Below the pieces are notes generated by a model. It did not search any database. It was not told where the DNA came from and saw only the letters and a program-made list of their open reading frames with translations. Source: Atriophallophorus winterbourni (taxonomy: Eukaryota; Platyhelminthes; Trematoda; Plagiorchiida; Microphallidae). Taken from it: a stretch of 64,000 bases of DNA. The position numbers were made by a program, and so were the translations under genes. Positions 1 to 9,900 of this stretch are shown here, in pieces (position 1 is the stretch's first letter; the number at the start of each line of letters is the position of its first letter). The stretch covers positions 1 through 64,000 of the forward strand of contig JACCGJ010000346.1 in NCBI GenBank assembly GCA_013407085.1. Direction: 5' to 3'.

Positions 1-1910
1 AGCCTGGTCAGGATGATTGATGCAAACAGTTTGGAAACCACCGGTATGAGACTTATACCCCTGGGATTACCGCACTCTTTCCTCGACCCTTTCTTAAATA
101 CTGGGACGATGGCTGACGCTCCCCACGCGCTGGTATGGTTTCCTCGTTCCAGATCTTTCCGAAGAGCACTGACAGCTCACTGCACAAAACGTCGACACCT
201 TCAACGAATAGTTCGGCTGGTAGCTCGTCTAAACCAGGGGCCTTGCGTCGTCTAAGCTTCATTATGTGTGAGCGAATTTCTGCCTCCGTAGGTGGTCCCT
301 GTGGGGCCGGCCACTGAGTGGTGGAGCCACTTGGCTGAGCAACAGAGAGTGGTCGCGGTTGATTGAATTGGCTAGCGAAATGTTCTCTCCAGCGGTCCAT
401 TCGCCTTTCTCTGTTGGTAATCAACGACCCATCTGCTTCCGTGATGAGTTCGCTCACGCTGGGCATTCGGGGTCCCATGGAGCGTATAAGCTGGAACAAT
501 TTGCGGGTGTTGCCAACTGCTTGGGCTGCTTCCATCTCGCTTGCCCGCTCTTCCCACCATGATTCTCGGTCCGTTTTGAGGCTGGTCTTCAACTGGTGGC
601 GAATTTGCCTGCGCTGTTCATCATATCTTTCTCCCGGAGGTAAGGAACGCTGTTGGTCAATTAATTTGGCTGTAGCAGCAGATATCCATTTGGAATCTGT
701 TCGCTTGGATGTTCCACAGCTTTCCAGACCAGCATGATACATTGCGCTTTGGATTTGAGCCCAATGCTCCTCAATATTATCGGGATGGGGTCCGAGTGCA
801 TTAGATAGGGCCGTTAGATAGTTCTCTACCACTGATCTATCTGATAGTTTAAGCGTATCCAGCCTCGTGATATTTTTCTTACGCGATCCGCTGAAACGCA
901 TAGTTAAGTTAGCACAGACTAACGCGTGGTCTGATGATAGGCAGGTCGACCAATATGATCTGCAGTCTTGCACACTGGAACGCCATCGATAACTGATCGC
1001 AATGTGATCAATTTGTGTCCAGAGTCCTGTCGAGGGGGATCTCCATGTTGCTGACCGTTGTTTGGAATGTCGGAAGTTGACGCTGCTGAGAAATAGGCGG
1101 TGCTCAGCACATAGACTCAACAGGCGTTCACCGTTGTCTGATCGGACGCAATCGAGACCATATGGACCACCGAGGTGTCGTTCACTTTGTGAGAGGCGGC
1201 CAACTCGGGAATTAAGATCGCCAGCCAGGATGACAATATCCGACTTTCGTGCTTTACGCAGTAATTCGTCTAGACCTCGGTAGAATTCGTCTTTCGCTAA
1301 ATCAGCACTGCAGTCAGTGGGGGCGTAGGCTGCGATGACAAAAAGTGCACGGGTGGTCTGCCTGTGTTGACTGATTTTGCATGAGCCACCAAGTCGGACG
1401 GCGCACAAACGGCTATTGACAGGTAACCAGTCAATCAAGGCTGCCTCGGCGCGTGAGCTCAGGGCAATACCAACTCCTGCAAGTCCCGCTGCCTGGGCCT
1501 CTTCATCACCAGATACACGCAAACGGAACTTGACGCCGGTATTATTCGGTGAGCATAGGTTTATCACATTACTAGAGTCGTGTAAGCGCGTTTCTGATAG
1601 GCAGCAGATGTCTACTCTCATCGTTTCTAGTGTACGAGCTAATCCAGCCTGTTGTCCTGTTTGTCTCAAGGTCCTGACGTTGAATGCAGCTAGCTTGAAG
1701 GGCATACGGGGTTTCAAGAAGTGAGCAATCTGGCTTGGCTGTTCTGTGTTTGGCGAGCTTGAAGGAGCATCTTGACGAGATTCATTGCTTGTGTGTAATG
1801 AGGGGCATGGGATATAAGGGTCGGCATGTGATGTAATGTAGCGAACGTAATTTTGACAGCAAGTTGTGTTTGAAGTAGAATCCATGGTTCTTGTTGTAGG
1901 CGACATACTA
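1..1910 (-). mobile_element. RTE-like non-LTR retrotransposon, 5' part, cut by window edge
   Basis: Minus-strand non-LTR retrotransposon encoding an apurinic-type endonuclease followed by the start of a reverse transcriptase. The open frame ends at 53, but RT sequence continues in another frame to position 1 (fingers motif RGISLIPVVSKLFASII), so the element runs off the window. The frame change lies near 125-135: before it the frame reads WNEETIPA, and after it the RT-like residues are in the next frame. The copy is therefore frameshifted or carries an assembly indel. Assignment to the RTE group rests on endonuclease and RT motif style, not on a search. Confidence 0.85.
53..1906 (-). CDS. Endonuclease/reverse transcriptase polyprotein of RTE-like element (frameshifted, partial)
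   Basis: Open frame of 617 codons. Residues 1-67 are a low-complexity Ser/Thr-rich leader; the conserved protein may start at Met68 (MPFKLAAFNVRTL). Residues about 70-330 form an endonuclease/exonuclease/phosphatase domain: FNVRTL, CCLSETRL, AGDLNSRVG and a terminal SSDHAL (catalytic His). Residues about 330-530 are a linker. From about 545 the RT begins (RRRKAPGLDELPAELF). The last 20 or so residues are out of frame with the RT, so the natural protein would be longer. It would nick target DNA and prime reverse transcription. The copy looks young (long intact frame) but is not intact here. Confidence 0.85.
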   Translation of the reverse strand: MSPTTRTMDSTSNTTCCQNYVRYITSHADPYIPCPSLHTSNESRQDAPSSSPNTEQPSQIAHFLKPRMPFKLAAFNVRTLRQTGQQAGLARTLETMRVDICCLSETRLHDSSNVINLCSPNNTGVKFRLRVSGDEEAQAAGLAGVGIALSSRAEAALIDWLPVNSRLCAVRLGGSCKISQHRQTTRALFVIAAYAPTDCSADLAKDEFYRGLDELLRKARKSDIVILAGDLNSRVGRLSQSERHLGGPYGLDCVRSDNGERLLSLCAEHRLFLSSVNFRHSKQRSATWRSPSTGLWTQIDHIAISYRWRSSVQDCRSYWSTCLSSDHALVCANLTMRFSGSRKKNITRLDTLKLSDRSVVENYLTALSNALGPHPDNIEEHWAQIQSAMYHAGLESCGTSKRTDSKWISAATAKLIDQQRSLPPGERYDEQRRQIRHQLKTSLKTDRESWWEERASEMEAAQAVGNTRKLFQLIRSMGPRMPSVSELITEADGSLITNRERRMDRWREHFASQFNQPRPLSVAQPSGSTTQWPAPQGPPTEAEIRSHIMKLRRRKAPGLDELPAELFVEGVDVLCSELSVLFGKIWNEETIPARGERQPSSQYLRKGRGKSAVIPGV

Positions 1911-1955
1911 CCCGGTTGTCAAGGCCGAAGTAGGGTTCGAGTCAGACCCGAGACA

Positions 1956-2010
1956 GGATATGCACTGCTGATGAGCTCTAATAAGAGCGAAACTCGAGTC
2001 CAGTGCTTCC
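1956..2010 (+). ncRNA. Hammerhead ribozyme, type I, SM-alpha-like
   Basis: All parts of a type I hammerhead are present in order. The core CTGATGA is at 1968-1974. Stem II is GCTC (1975-1978), loop TAATAA, GAGC (1985-1988). GAAA is at 1989-1992. A short self-complementary stem III (ACTC/GAGT) is followed by C2000, so cleavage is predicted between 2000 and 2001. Stem I pairs CAGTGC (2001-2006) with GCACTG (1962-1967), six perfect pairs; CC (2009-2010) can pair with GG (1956-1957) beyond an internal loop. The known schistosome SM-alpha satellite ribozymes have the same layout. The motif is on the strand opposite the neighbouring RTE frame. Activity is inferred. Confidence 0.85.
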
Positions 2011-2115
2011 AACGTGGACCGCTGTGATAAGCTTTGCGAATATTTCGAAAGACATGGTACTTATGAGTAGACACAAAAACATAATGAACAAACTCTCCAA
2101 AACACCCCTGTGTGG
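2001..2115 (+). repeat. Dispersed repeat following the hammerhead (copies at 47.8 and 63.8 kb)
   Basis: From the hammerhead cleavage site to about 2115 the sequence recurs at 47838-47950 (same strand; AGTGCTTCCAA, then a shared stretch around TTTCGAA(A/G)GAC and ACATAATGAACAAACTCT) and in a shortened form at 63771-63840. This suggests a small ribozyme-headed satellite or SINE-like element whose 5' end is set by self-cleavage. Confidence 0.6.
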
Positions 2116-3719
2116 CAGTTTGCCTGGATCAGGCTTGTGATTTCATACCATACCATACCACAGTATCTTAGCATGCGTGCAGTCGACCACTCTTCACAAC
2201 ATTGTCCTGATCAGGCTTATGATTTCATACTTCTCAAACCATAAGTATATTAATTCTGTACACTGGTTTGAGAACTGAAATGAATCTGTTGGAGAAAATC
2301 AGATAAGTAGCCTTTAATTCTATTTGGTTTTAAGATTTTCTTGATTTTGAAGACGTGAATCAATGTCGATAATCGCGAAAATTTGAGTTTATGAGTGCGA
2401 ACCATCGCGTGCTTTTCGCCTGACGAACACGAAATAATCACCTCAAAAAACAAAGGTGTGGGACACATTTGGTGTTCATTCAATAAACACCATCCTGTGA
2501 AGTGTCAGTTGATTAGTATACTACAAAACAGGTATTCTTGTTCTTCGGTTTAATATACGTTTTAGAAAGTAATGTTGCCCCTGGTATCGGCGATTTTCCG
2601 CATGAAGTAACTGTGTTTGTGCTTGTTTAATAGTCCAGATTACTACTCTTATTTTTAAATTCTGTCCAGGCTTGAGAAACCTGAGAATATCATAATTTAT
2701 GTGCTGTCCATGCTTGCGCGGCACTTCGCCTGGATCCAGGCATACTCTAAATCGGTACATTTTATTGACCAATTTCTAACAAACTGTGTTGAACGTTATC
2801 GTGGTTTCCACTATTGTACCGAACTGCCATTAGGTTTACTCATATAAGTATATTTCACCCTACTTTTGAAACGTTTTTTGTCATTGTACCCCAGTTTAGC
2901 CTTAGGTCGGGTTCTTTGTAAGTCTTTTCAAATTCACATGATTAAAGCAGTGACACGAGGAAATTTTCGGTAGTTCAATCTAATCGTAATTAATGGCCTT
3001 TTTCGTCTTTTTTCATGCATGCGGCATTGAATTTTTCACTTGCTGCTTATCTCCCGCAACATTACGCTGTCTTTTCTCTCTAAATTTCAATCACATTAGC
3101 AAGTAGATCCTAACATTTATTATTCTTTCCTTGCGCCGCCTTTCGTTGGAAGTAGTTTACATTTTCCGCGATTTGAAAGCCAAAAATGTGTTAGTAGTTC
3201 GATTGTTCGTAGTCGCGGTTAAACGAACAAGCTTTAGGCGACGTTTGAATTTCTCCTCGTTCTATATCTTTCCCTGTTAATTTGCTTTGCTCTTTAATTG
3301 TGATGCGCCCACTTCTGTCATCGTGACTTTTTATCAAGATATCTGGATGCATGTTATGGGATTGTATGTCCAGTAGCAATAAGACCTGATGCTTTGGAAT
3401 GATCGATAATGCTGTTTAGAAACCACCGAAAATATGTTTCACGCGTAATTTCAATTGTAATTCTAGCATATTGAGTTGTAGCCGTGTCTGTTTCAAACTT
3501 GGAGCCATTTAGCTCATCCGCAACTTACCTAGTCATTGTTTATGGGTCAATACCAATTATTTGTATTAACTTGAAGAGTTGCAACGCTTCATCCAGTTCA
3601 CCTTTGATTGATAGTTTGCTATTTGCAATGCACACTAAGAGGCATTGCAGTGAAAGTCCCAAGGAAGCTGTCGTGCTGATATGGCTCTACTTGCTCACGA
3701 AACTTGATTGGATGCATCT
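2116..3719. other. Intergenic, no gene seen
   Basis: Region between the ribozyme repeat and the 3' end of the hexosaminidase gene. It holds two fragments of a dispersed repeat (about 2105-2230 and 2650-2760) with the phrases GCCTGGATC and AGTATCTTAGC, which recurs at 5965-6060 and 16364-16459. Short open frames here resemble no known protein. Confidence 0.4.
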
Positions 3720-3725
3720 TTTATT
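3720..3725 (-). promoter_or_regulatory. Polyadenylation signal AATAAA for the hexosaminidase gene
   Basis: AATAAA on the minus strand, about 60 nt downstream of the predicted stop codon at 3785-3787. Its position supports the proposed last exon. Confidence 0.5.
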
Positions 3726-3784
3726 CGAGGTGTAGGCACCTCTATAGATTCCGTAGCTATTTAAGTCAAACCCTTCCCAGTCTT

Positions 3785-3971
3785 TTATGATTTTACTTTT
3801 TCATGGTTGTATAACATTCGGTACATGCTGCCGGTGTAATGCTGTCTCTGATGATCATGATGGTGAAACGTTATCCGTATCTCTATGACCTGTTTATGTA
3901 CATCGCTGGGTCCACCCTCTTGTGGTCGTTTTATTTTTTCAGGCTCAGCGTGAATACGACCTCGCGAGAAG
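3785..3971 (-). CDS. Hexosaminidase exon 11 (last, C-terminal)
   Basis: One base completes the Arg codon split by exon 10; the frame then reads [10 protein letters not shown] to a stop at 3785-3787, 61 residues. RGRIHAEP matches the conserved end of GH20 hexosaminidases (RRGVQAQP in human HEXA), and RCRMV from exon 10 leads into it. The acceptor (AAAAAG) has a poor pyrimidine tract, so the exact boundary is uncertain. The tail after HAEP is His-rich ([14 protein letters not shown]) and lacks the usual GPxYC ending. Confidence 0.6.
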
Positions 3972-6900
3972 CTTTTTGAAGTACCAGCCTTGGCAACCCT
4001 TGATCGAACCGCCTCCACAAAACCAGTGGAAATGGCCTATGTGAACTATTCTCCTACCCCCTGTTCTATGTTCTCGCCTAGCTTCATGAATACAATAAAT
4101 TTATAATATTTAAAAAATATTGCTTTTCGTAGATGAAGATGAACATTCCCGTGTGCATGTACGAGTTATTTGGGGCAAAATCCTTGTCCGTTCCCCGGCT
4201 CTGCTTGCCAACCGCGTCTGTAATGGAAAAGGGATCATGCGGTGATATTGTGAATACTAATCGCTTGTTTGAATGTAAATTATCGTCAGAGGGAATACGT
4301 ACAGTGCATTTTGTTTCGAGCAGTTCTTAGGGAGAATAAATACTTGCTTGGGTTTGGCACGAACACCCAATTATCTTTGATATGATCATCTTTTTGAGGG
4401 CGTGCACATTTAAAAACCAACCTCGCTTTATTAATTGGTTGCTGTTTAAAACACCATTCATTCCAGTTTAACATGATAGCCCTTTTAGTACTTCGGTCAT
4501 TTTCTATTGATCATTCTTTTTGGGTGAGAGGGAAGACTGGCCATCTAATCGTCACTCTGGTGATCGATGAAAACTGAGGGATACTGCTTTACTTTTATCG
4601 GACAACTGTGTTTGTGCAAGTTGACGTTGATTTACCAAACATTCTTTCGGATTGGTAGTTGTAGTGAGGTACTGTATACGGTTTGTGTTATTTACATGAT
4701 CGGAACTCGTTTTTGGGTCTTACCAAGCAGTTGTTATCGGATAGCCTGAAATTTTGTCGTCAAGTGCGCGGTACTTTGCTTGAAACTAGACTTGCGATTC
4801 TATACATATCTTGACTGGCAGCCTCCAGGTATTGAGGAATCTAACTTAAAGTATGACTAAAGTGCACCCCCCACCACTGATTTGACCTTACCGCTAAACA
4901 GCCTTTAGTACGCCTACACTGTGTAACGTCTCGTGGGAATGACTACTGAATCATGTTCCCTGTCCTGACTGTCACCTTTGGTCTGACGAAGCTTCTGTGT
5001 CAGAAGTGAAACGTTACCCAAAAACTGCTCTAACCGATTGCACTCAAATTGCTTTGCATTATAAATACTCGATCGGTCCCAACCATATTCCAATCGATTT
5101 ATGACTAAAGTGTGTTCTGAACGAGATCAACCGCTGTTTAGTCTGCGTTTGAATTTATGTATTTTTGCGCGATTATTTGGTAACCAAACAGACTAAGTAA
5201 ATTTGGTTACCGAGTTTTTCTGAATACCTGTGAAACACATCCTAGGCGTACAGGATTGACCTAATAGTTTATAGTCACTATGTTCATGAGCTTTTATGCA
5301 TCTGAGGCTGTGTAATTTTCTGGATGCCAGCCATGTGTTACACAAGTGCTAAAAGTCTCGTCAAGGTTTTTCGCTGCTGTGGTGCACGCATCAGTCATTT
5401 TCCGTTCAACCGGCTTCTATCCAGAGCCGCCGTTAACTTCATATCAAACGGTGAAATCTCAAAGTTCGCCACTATTTCCAACGTCACCTCGCTGATACCC
5501 GTTTTCTAGCAAACTTTCAAGTTGAACCATGTTCGCGTACTTCTACGCTTTCATGTTTTGCTATGCGCAGCTTTGCAATATGGCTAGCACCCGACTGATT
5601 TATTCTAAGTGTACTTCTTAATTAGATAGCATGTTAGATCCTATAGCCTATTAACCAGTCACTGAGAATCTACATTTCTACCAATGGTATTTTAGTCATC
5701 TTTCATTTGTAATTTGCAGATTTACCATCACTTTGAATATTTCTCAGTTCAATTGTATTTCAAACGACTGAGAACGTTTTGTATTCTATCCGCTGTTGTC
5801 TTTCGTCGAATTCGCAGTTGATTCACTTGCTTCCTATCCGTGCAGTACTTTCTAATGTGTGGCTAACACTGCTTAATCGATTGGCTAGAGGTAGTGAGCT
5901 GCATGCTGAAACAGGCTGGAGTCTCACTACCATTTCCTGTTCTCTTTTCTTCCTCATATCTGTCTAGGCCTGGGCAACCTGACAGTATCTTAGCCCACGT
6001 ACAATCTCTGACTGTGCGGCGCATTGCCTGGATCACGCTTTTGCTTTCATACCATACTATACCATTCCTATTTAAGATTTTGAGTGATCTGCTAGTGTAC
6101 TGCTCCAAGCTCTCGGTAGCCCGACGTTCAATTTCTGTCTGTGCAACATCCTTAGCTTCAATGACGGAAGCTTTTTGAAATTATCTGCTATCGCTGTCTG
6201 TACCATTAGGATGCATCGAACGAAATTTCGGACACGTTCACCCAATGGATTCTTTTTATTGCACCAAGAATAATTTGTTATGTTTCACATCCAGGTTTGC
6301 TACAGCTTCTGCACATCCGTCTGTGCGTTTTGATCTCATTGGATGTTCAACATCCTTTCTCGTAATTTTACATTCTACAAACCTGTGGTAATTTATGAAA
6401 CTATTTGCTTTTTACTGCCCATAAAATTCCCAACATAGACATGCTCAGCTTGGGATGAATGTTGTTATCGTTATGTGGGGTTAATCTTAACTGAGCGTGT
6501 GGTTTATAATTTGTTGAACGTTTATACTACGCGGACAACTCATCCGTATAAATGATGTTTATCCAACCGAATGATCATGGTTTAATCTCTATTCACTGGA
6601 ACTACAAGATAGAAGTTGACTACATTGACATCTGTTAGCCATCAGGTGACACGGACAGAATTGTTTGTGTTGATGCATGCTGATTAGTACAGCTACCAGT
6701 TCGGCCGAGACTACCCGGGTTCAGGGGGACTTCTTGATGCCTAACGTCTGCAGTGGGCTCCCGCATATGGACCACTAAAAATTACTTTCAAAAAAGATCA
6801 TCGGCGAACACGTGACCTACTCGATGATGAATTGAAAGGTGAACACAATATAAAAGCCCACAAATCCGGATTGCAAGTCACTTTCAAATACATTATACGC

Positions 6901-9900
6901 TGTCTTAACATGGCAAGCTACCTATTAGTAATCTTTAAATGTTACGCACTGACTGTCAGACCCGAGACCAACCAATCAGCTATCGAGATTGTAGAATGGG
7001 TTTGGTGGAGTCTCGAAACGAATTTCAGCAATGGTCAGCAAGGCTCACTAAACATAATCTTACTGTCTCCACCTGATGTCGGCAAACAGCCGGAACCTGG
7101 TAGTGGTGTGTAAGTGCGGGGGATGTGAGCAACACATTACTTTGATATTTTATCTAGTTCGTAAAATTGTAAATTGGGCTGAACGTCGTAAGACACTTGT
7201 GTAGTAACGCCGGATTGCCCAAGAAAGATAATTATTTGTATACAATTATTTTTAAGATCGCTGTGCACTACGCCCTCCCAAATATTCACGTCAGTGCATG
7301 AAGAAAGCGTCTAATTAGACTATCTGTCTCAGTGCATGCGAATACTGGTTGTACTTTCCCTACCTCCTGAGTGCAAACAGCACGAAACCGGTTGCGAGAT
7401 GGAAATGTATGGAAATACGGATTCTGTTTGTGGCGTACATTTTTGCGAACGCAAGACGTGAACGCGCCACCATCAATTAAAATCCCGAGGCGACCAAAAT
7501 GTATGTTAGGACATCGAGACATCAAGAAAATAACACTGCTTAAGATTGTGATGATCTGAAAGAATTATTGTTGAATGCCACTGTTGCATAGGGTTCGTCC
7601 AACGAACCACGATTTTCAAACACAGAATCACATAGTGACTCGTGGCCAAGCACTCAAGTCGCTTATGGATGACCTAAGTTGTGTTGCTCACATCCCCCGA
7701 AATTACACTCCACTACCGGTTTCTGGCTGTTTGCCGTCATCAGGTGGAGACAGTAAGATTAGGTTCAGTGGCCATTGAAAACAGTGGATAAATGGTAAAC
7801 AAGTGAACTTGAATGACCACGTACAACGAAAAATTTAAATGGAATTGAATATGTAACAGTGGCATTCAATTATTAACCTTGTTTTACCAACTTATCACTG
7901 TTTAATTCACTGAAACATATCTTATTGTCTCCCAACATGATGGACGGCCAAAACAGCCAGAAACCGGTAGTGGAGTGTAATTTCGGGGGATGTGAGCAAC
8001 ACATCACTTTGAAAGAATTATTGCTTTTGCTTAGTCAGGATTGGTTAAACGGTGTTGATAATTGTTGATGTTAAATGATTGGTTAACGGGCTCTAACGTG
8101 CGAAAGTTGGTTGTGGTTACGTATATGCTATTAGTTCAATACCATAAGCTATTATCACAAACGTTATTAATATACAATGTTTCGCCAACTGAATTAAGAT
8201 GATGCTTTAAATGTCCCAGGGGATGTTTCGTTTGTTGACAACAGATACTTACCGGACCATTCGGCATCTGAGTTCATCCAGGCGTGGTGCGAACTCTTTG
8301 TGAGTTAAGTTTCCAACAGACCACAAACGTTCTGCGACCGCTGCTCCCCTTGGCCTACAAGAAATACATTAAAATGTTAGATGTTGCGATTTTCTAGATC
8401 TAAGTGGTTGAGAAGGTTTGTTATCGAAAGCGGTTCGCAGCCCGACACTTGCCTTATCAAAAATCAGTACCGGGTAACGAAGGAATTAGTATGTATCCCT
8501 CATGGTGTTCGCAATGATAACGGAAAACTTATTAACGGGCAACCTCGATTATAGGAAGCTAACAATGCAAGATTGCACAAACGGAACGTTTGTTGCAATG
8601 TTTGAATGAAACGGTCGCATTCGGTGGAGAAATTTCTGTATGATGTCCCGACGTTATTCAGTTGTGAACTAACTATTCGGCTAAGTAATCGCAGATATTT
8701 TTCAATGAAGTGTATCCAAATGTTTACTCCACGAAAGTTACATTGCGCATAATTTCCGGCGCTATTGTATTTAAAGTTGATTTTGTTGGAATAAATCAAT
8801 CAAGAAGTAGGCTCCAAACGCATGAACTTTACTGTCTTTGGTTTTGAACCATATCGAGCAATATCTAAACGATTTTGTGAAAATATGTAACGGATATCTT
8901 GATTGGATAAGCTGGTATTCATTATTTAACTAGTCACTTGCCTAAAGGTGTTAAATCTGGTTTGTTTCTAAGTTCTAAGTTCTAACACAGAATCACGTAG
9001 TGATTCTTGGTCAAGCGCTCGAGGCGCTGATGGATAATCAAAGTAATGTGTTGTTCACATTCCCCGCATTTACGCACCTTGTGGTGTGTGATGAACAAAA
9101 TGGTAACACTTACCAGGATCTGCTGAACAAATTTGTCTCGTCCACATATTCACCCCACATGGCTGCCTCCCCGCCGAGCACTCGTTTGATGTCCTCTTCG
9201 TTTCCTGTTCAAAATTGGTGGGGACGTTACAAATAATCTGTGACAAACGCTTATCTTCATCAACAGTGTATATTGCATAGATTCTGGTTACTAATCAGCA
9301 AAATGATTCGATAGATATAAGTAGCTGCGGTTTTACTTTCCCCAAACTTTCGAAACGCGATTGTACTAATGTATATACTATCTAAGAAACAGTATTAGGC
9401 ACGAGGTTTCATTTAATCACTAAATCAGTCGCTTTGTGTTGATAACAACCCATTCCGCTGATGAATCGCTAATGAGTGCGTACTCGCTTAGATAGCTACT
9501 GCTTCTATTATCGCGGCTAAATGTATTCACTCATTTATACATTACACAACGCACCACTTGAGGTGTTTTCTATTTAATCACATTAGTTTTATCTGAGAGT
9601 AAATTACGGCTATATAAATTTTATTAAACATTATAAGGCACTAACAATACTGGATTTTTAGACAAATTGTGATAGATCTGTCTGATTTTGATCATATCAT
9701 GTTGATTTTGGTGTAGGCCATCTCGACCATATTGACGTTTATCGTGCACAAAGTTTGTTATGAAAAATAGCCTGCCACAGGAGAACCAATCTTTTCGGTA
9801 ATTTGATCCATCTGATCAGACAGAAAAGTATGCTTTCTGTGTGTCAAATCTCAGCTCAGCAGCAAACGCTAGCCCTGACTGAAAATGGACGATTTACACG

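Noticed and set aside
53..1906. Plus-strand open frames within the RTE
   Set aside because: Shadows of the strong minus-strand endonuclease/RT frame.
5863..6178. Overlapping open frames of 81 and 94 codons (repeated at 16262-16577)
   Set aside because: Present in both blocks only because of the duplication; they lie in intron 10 and cover a dispersed repeat, with no protein similarity seen.
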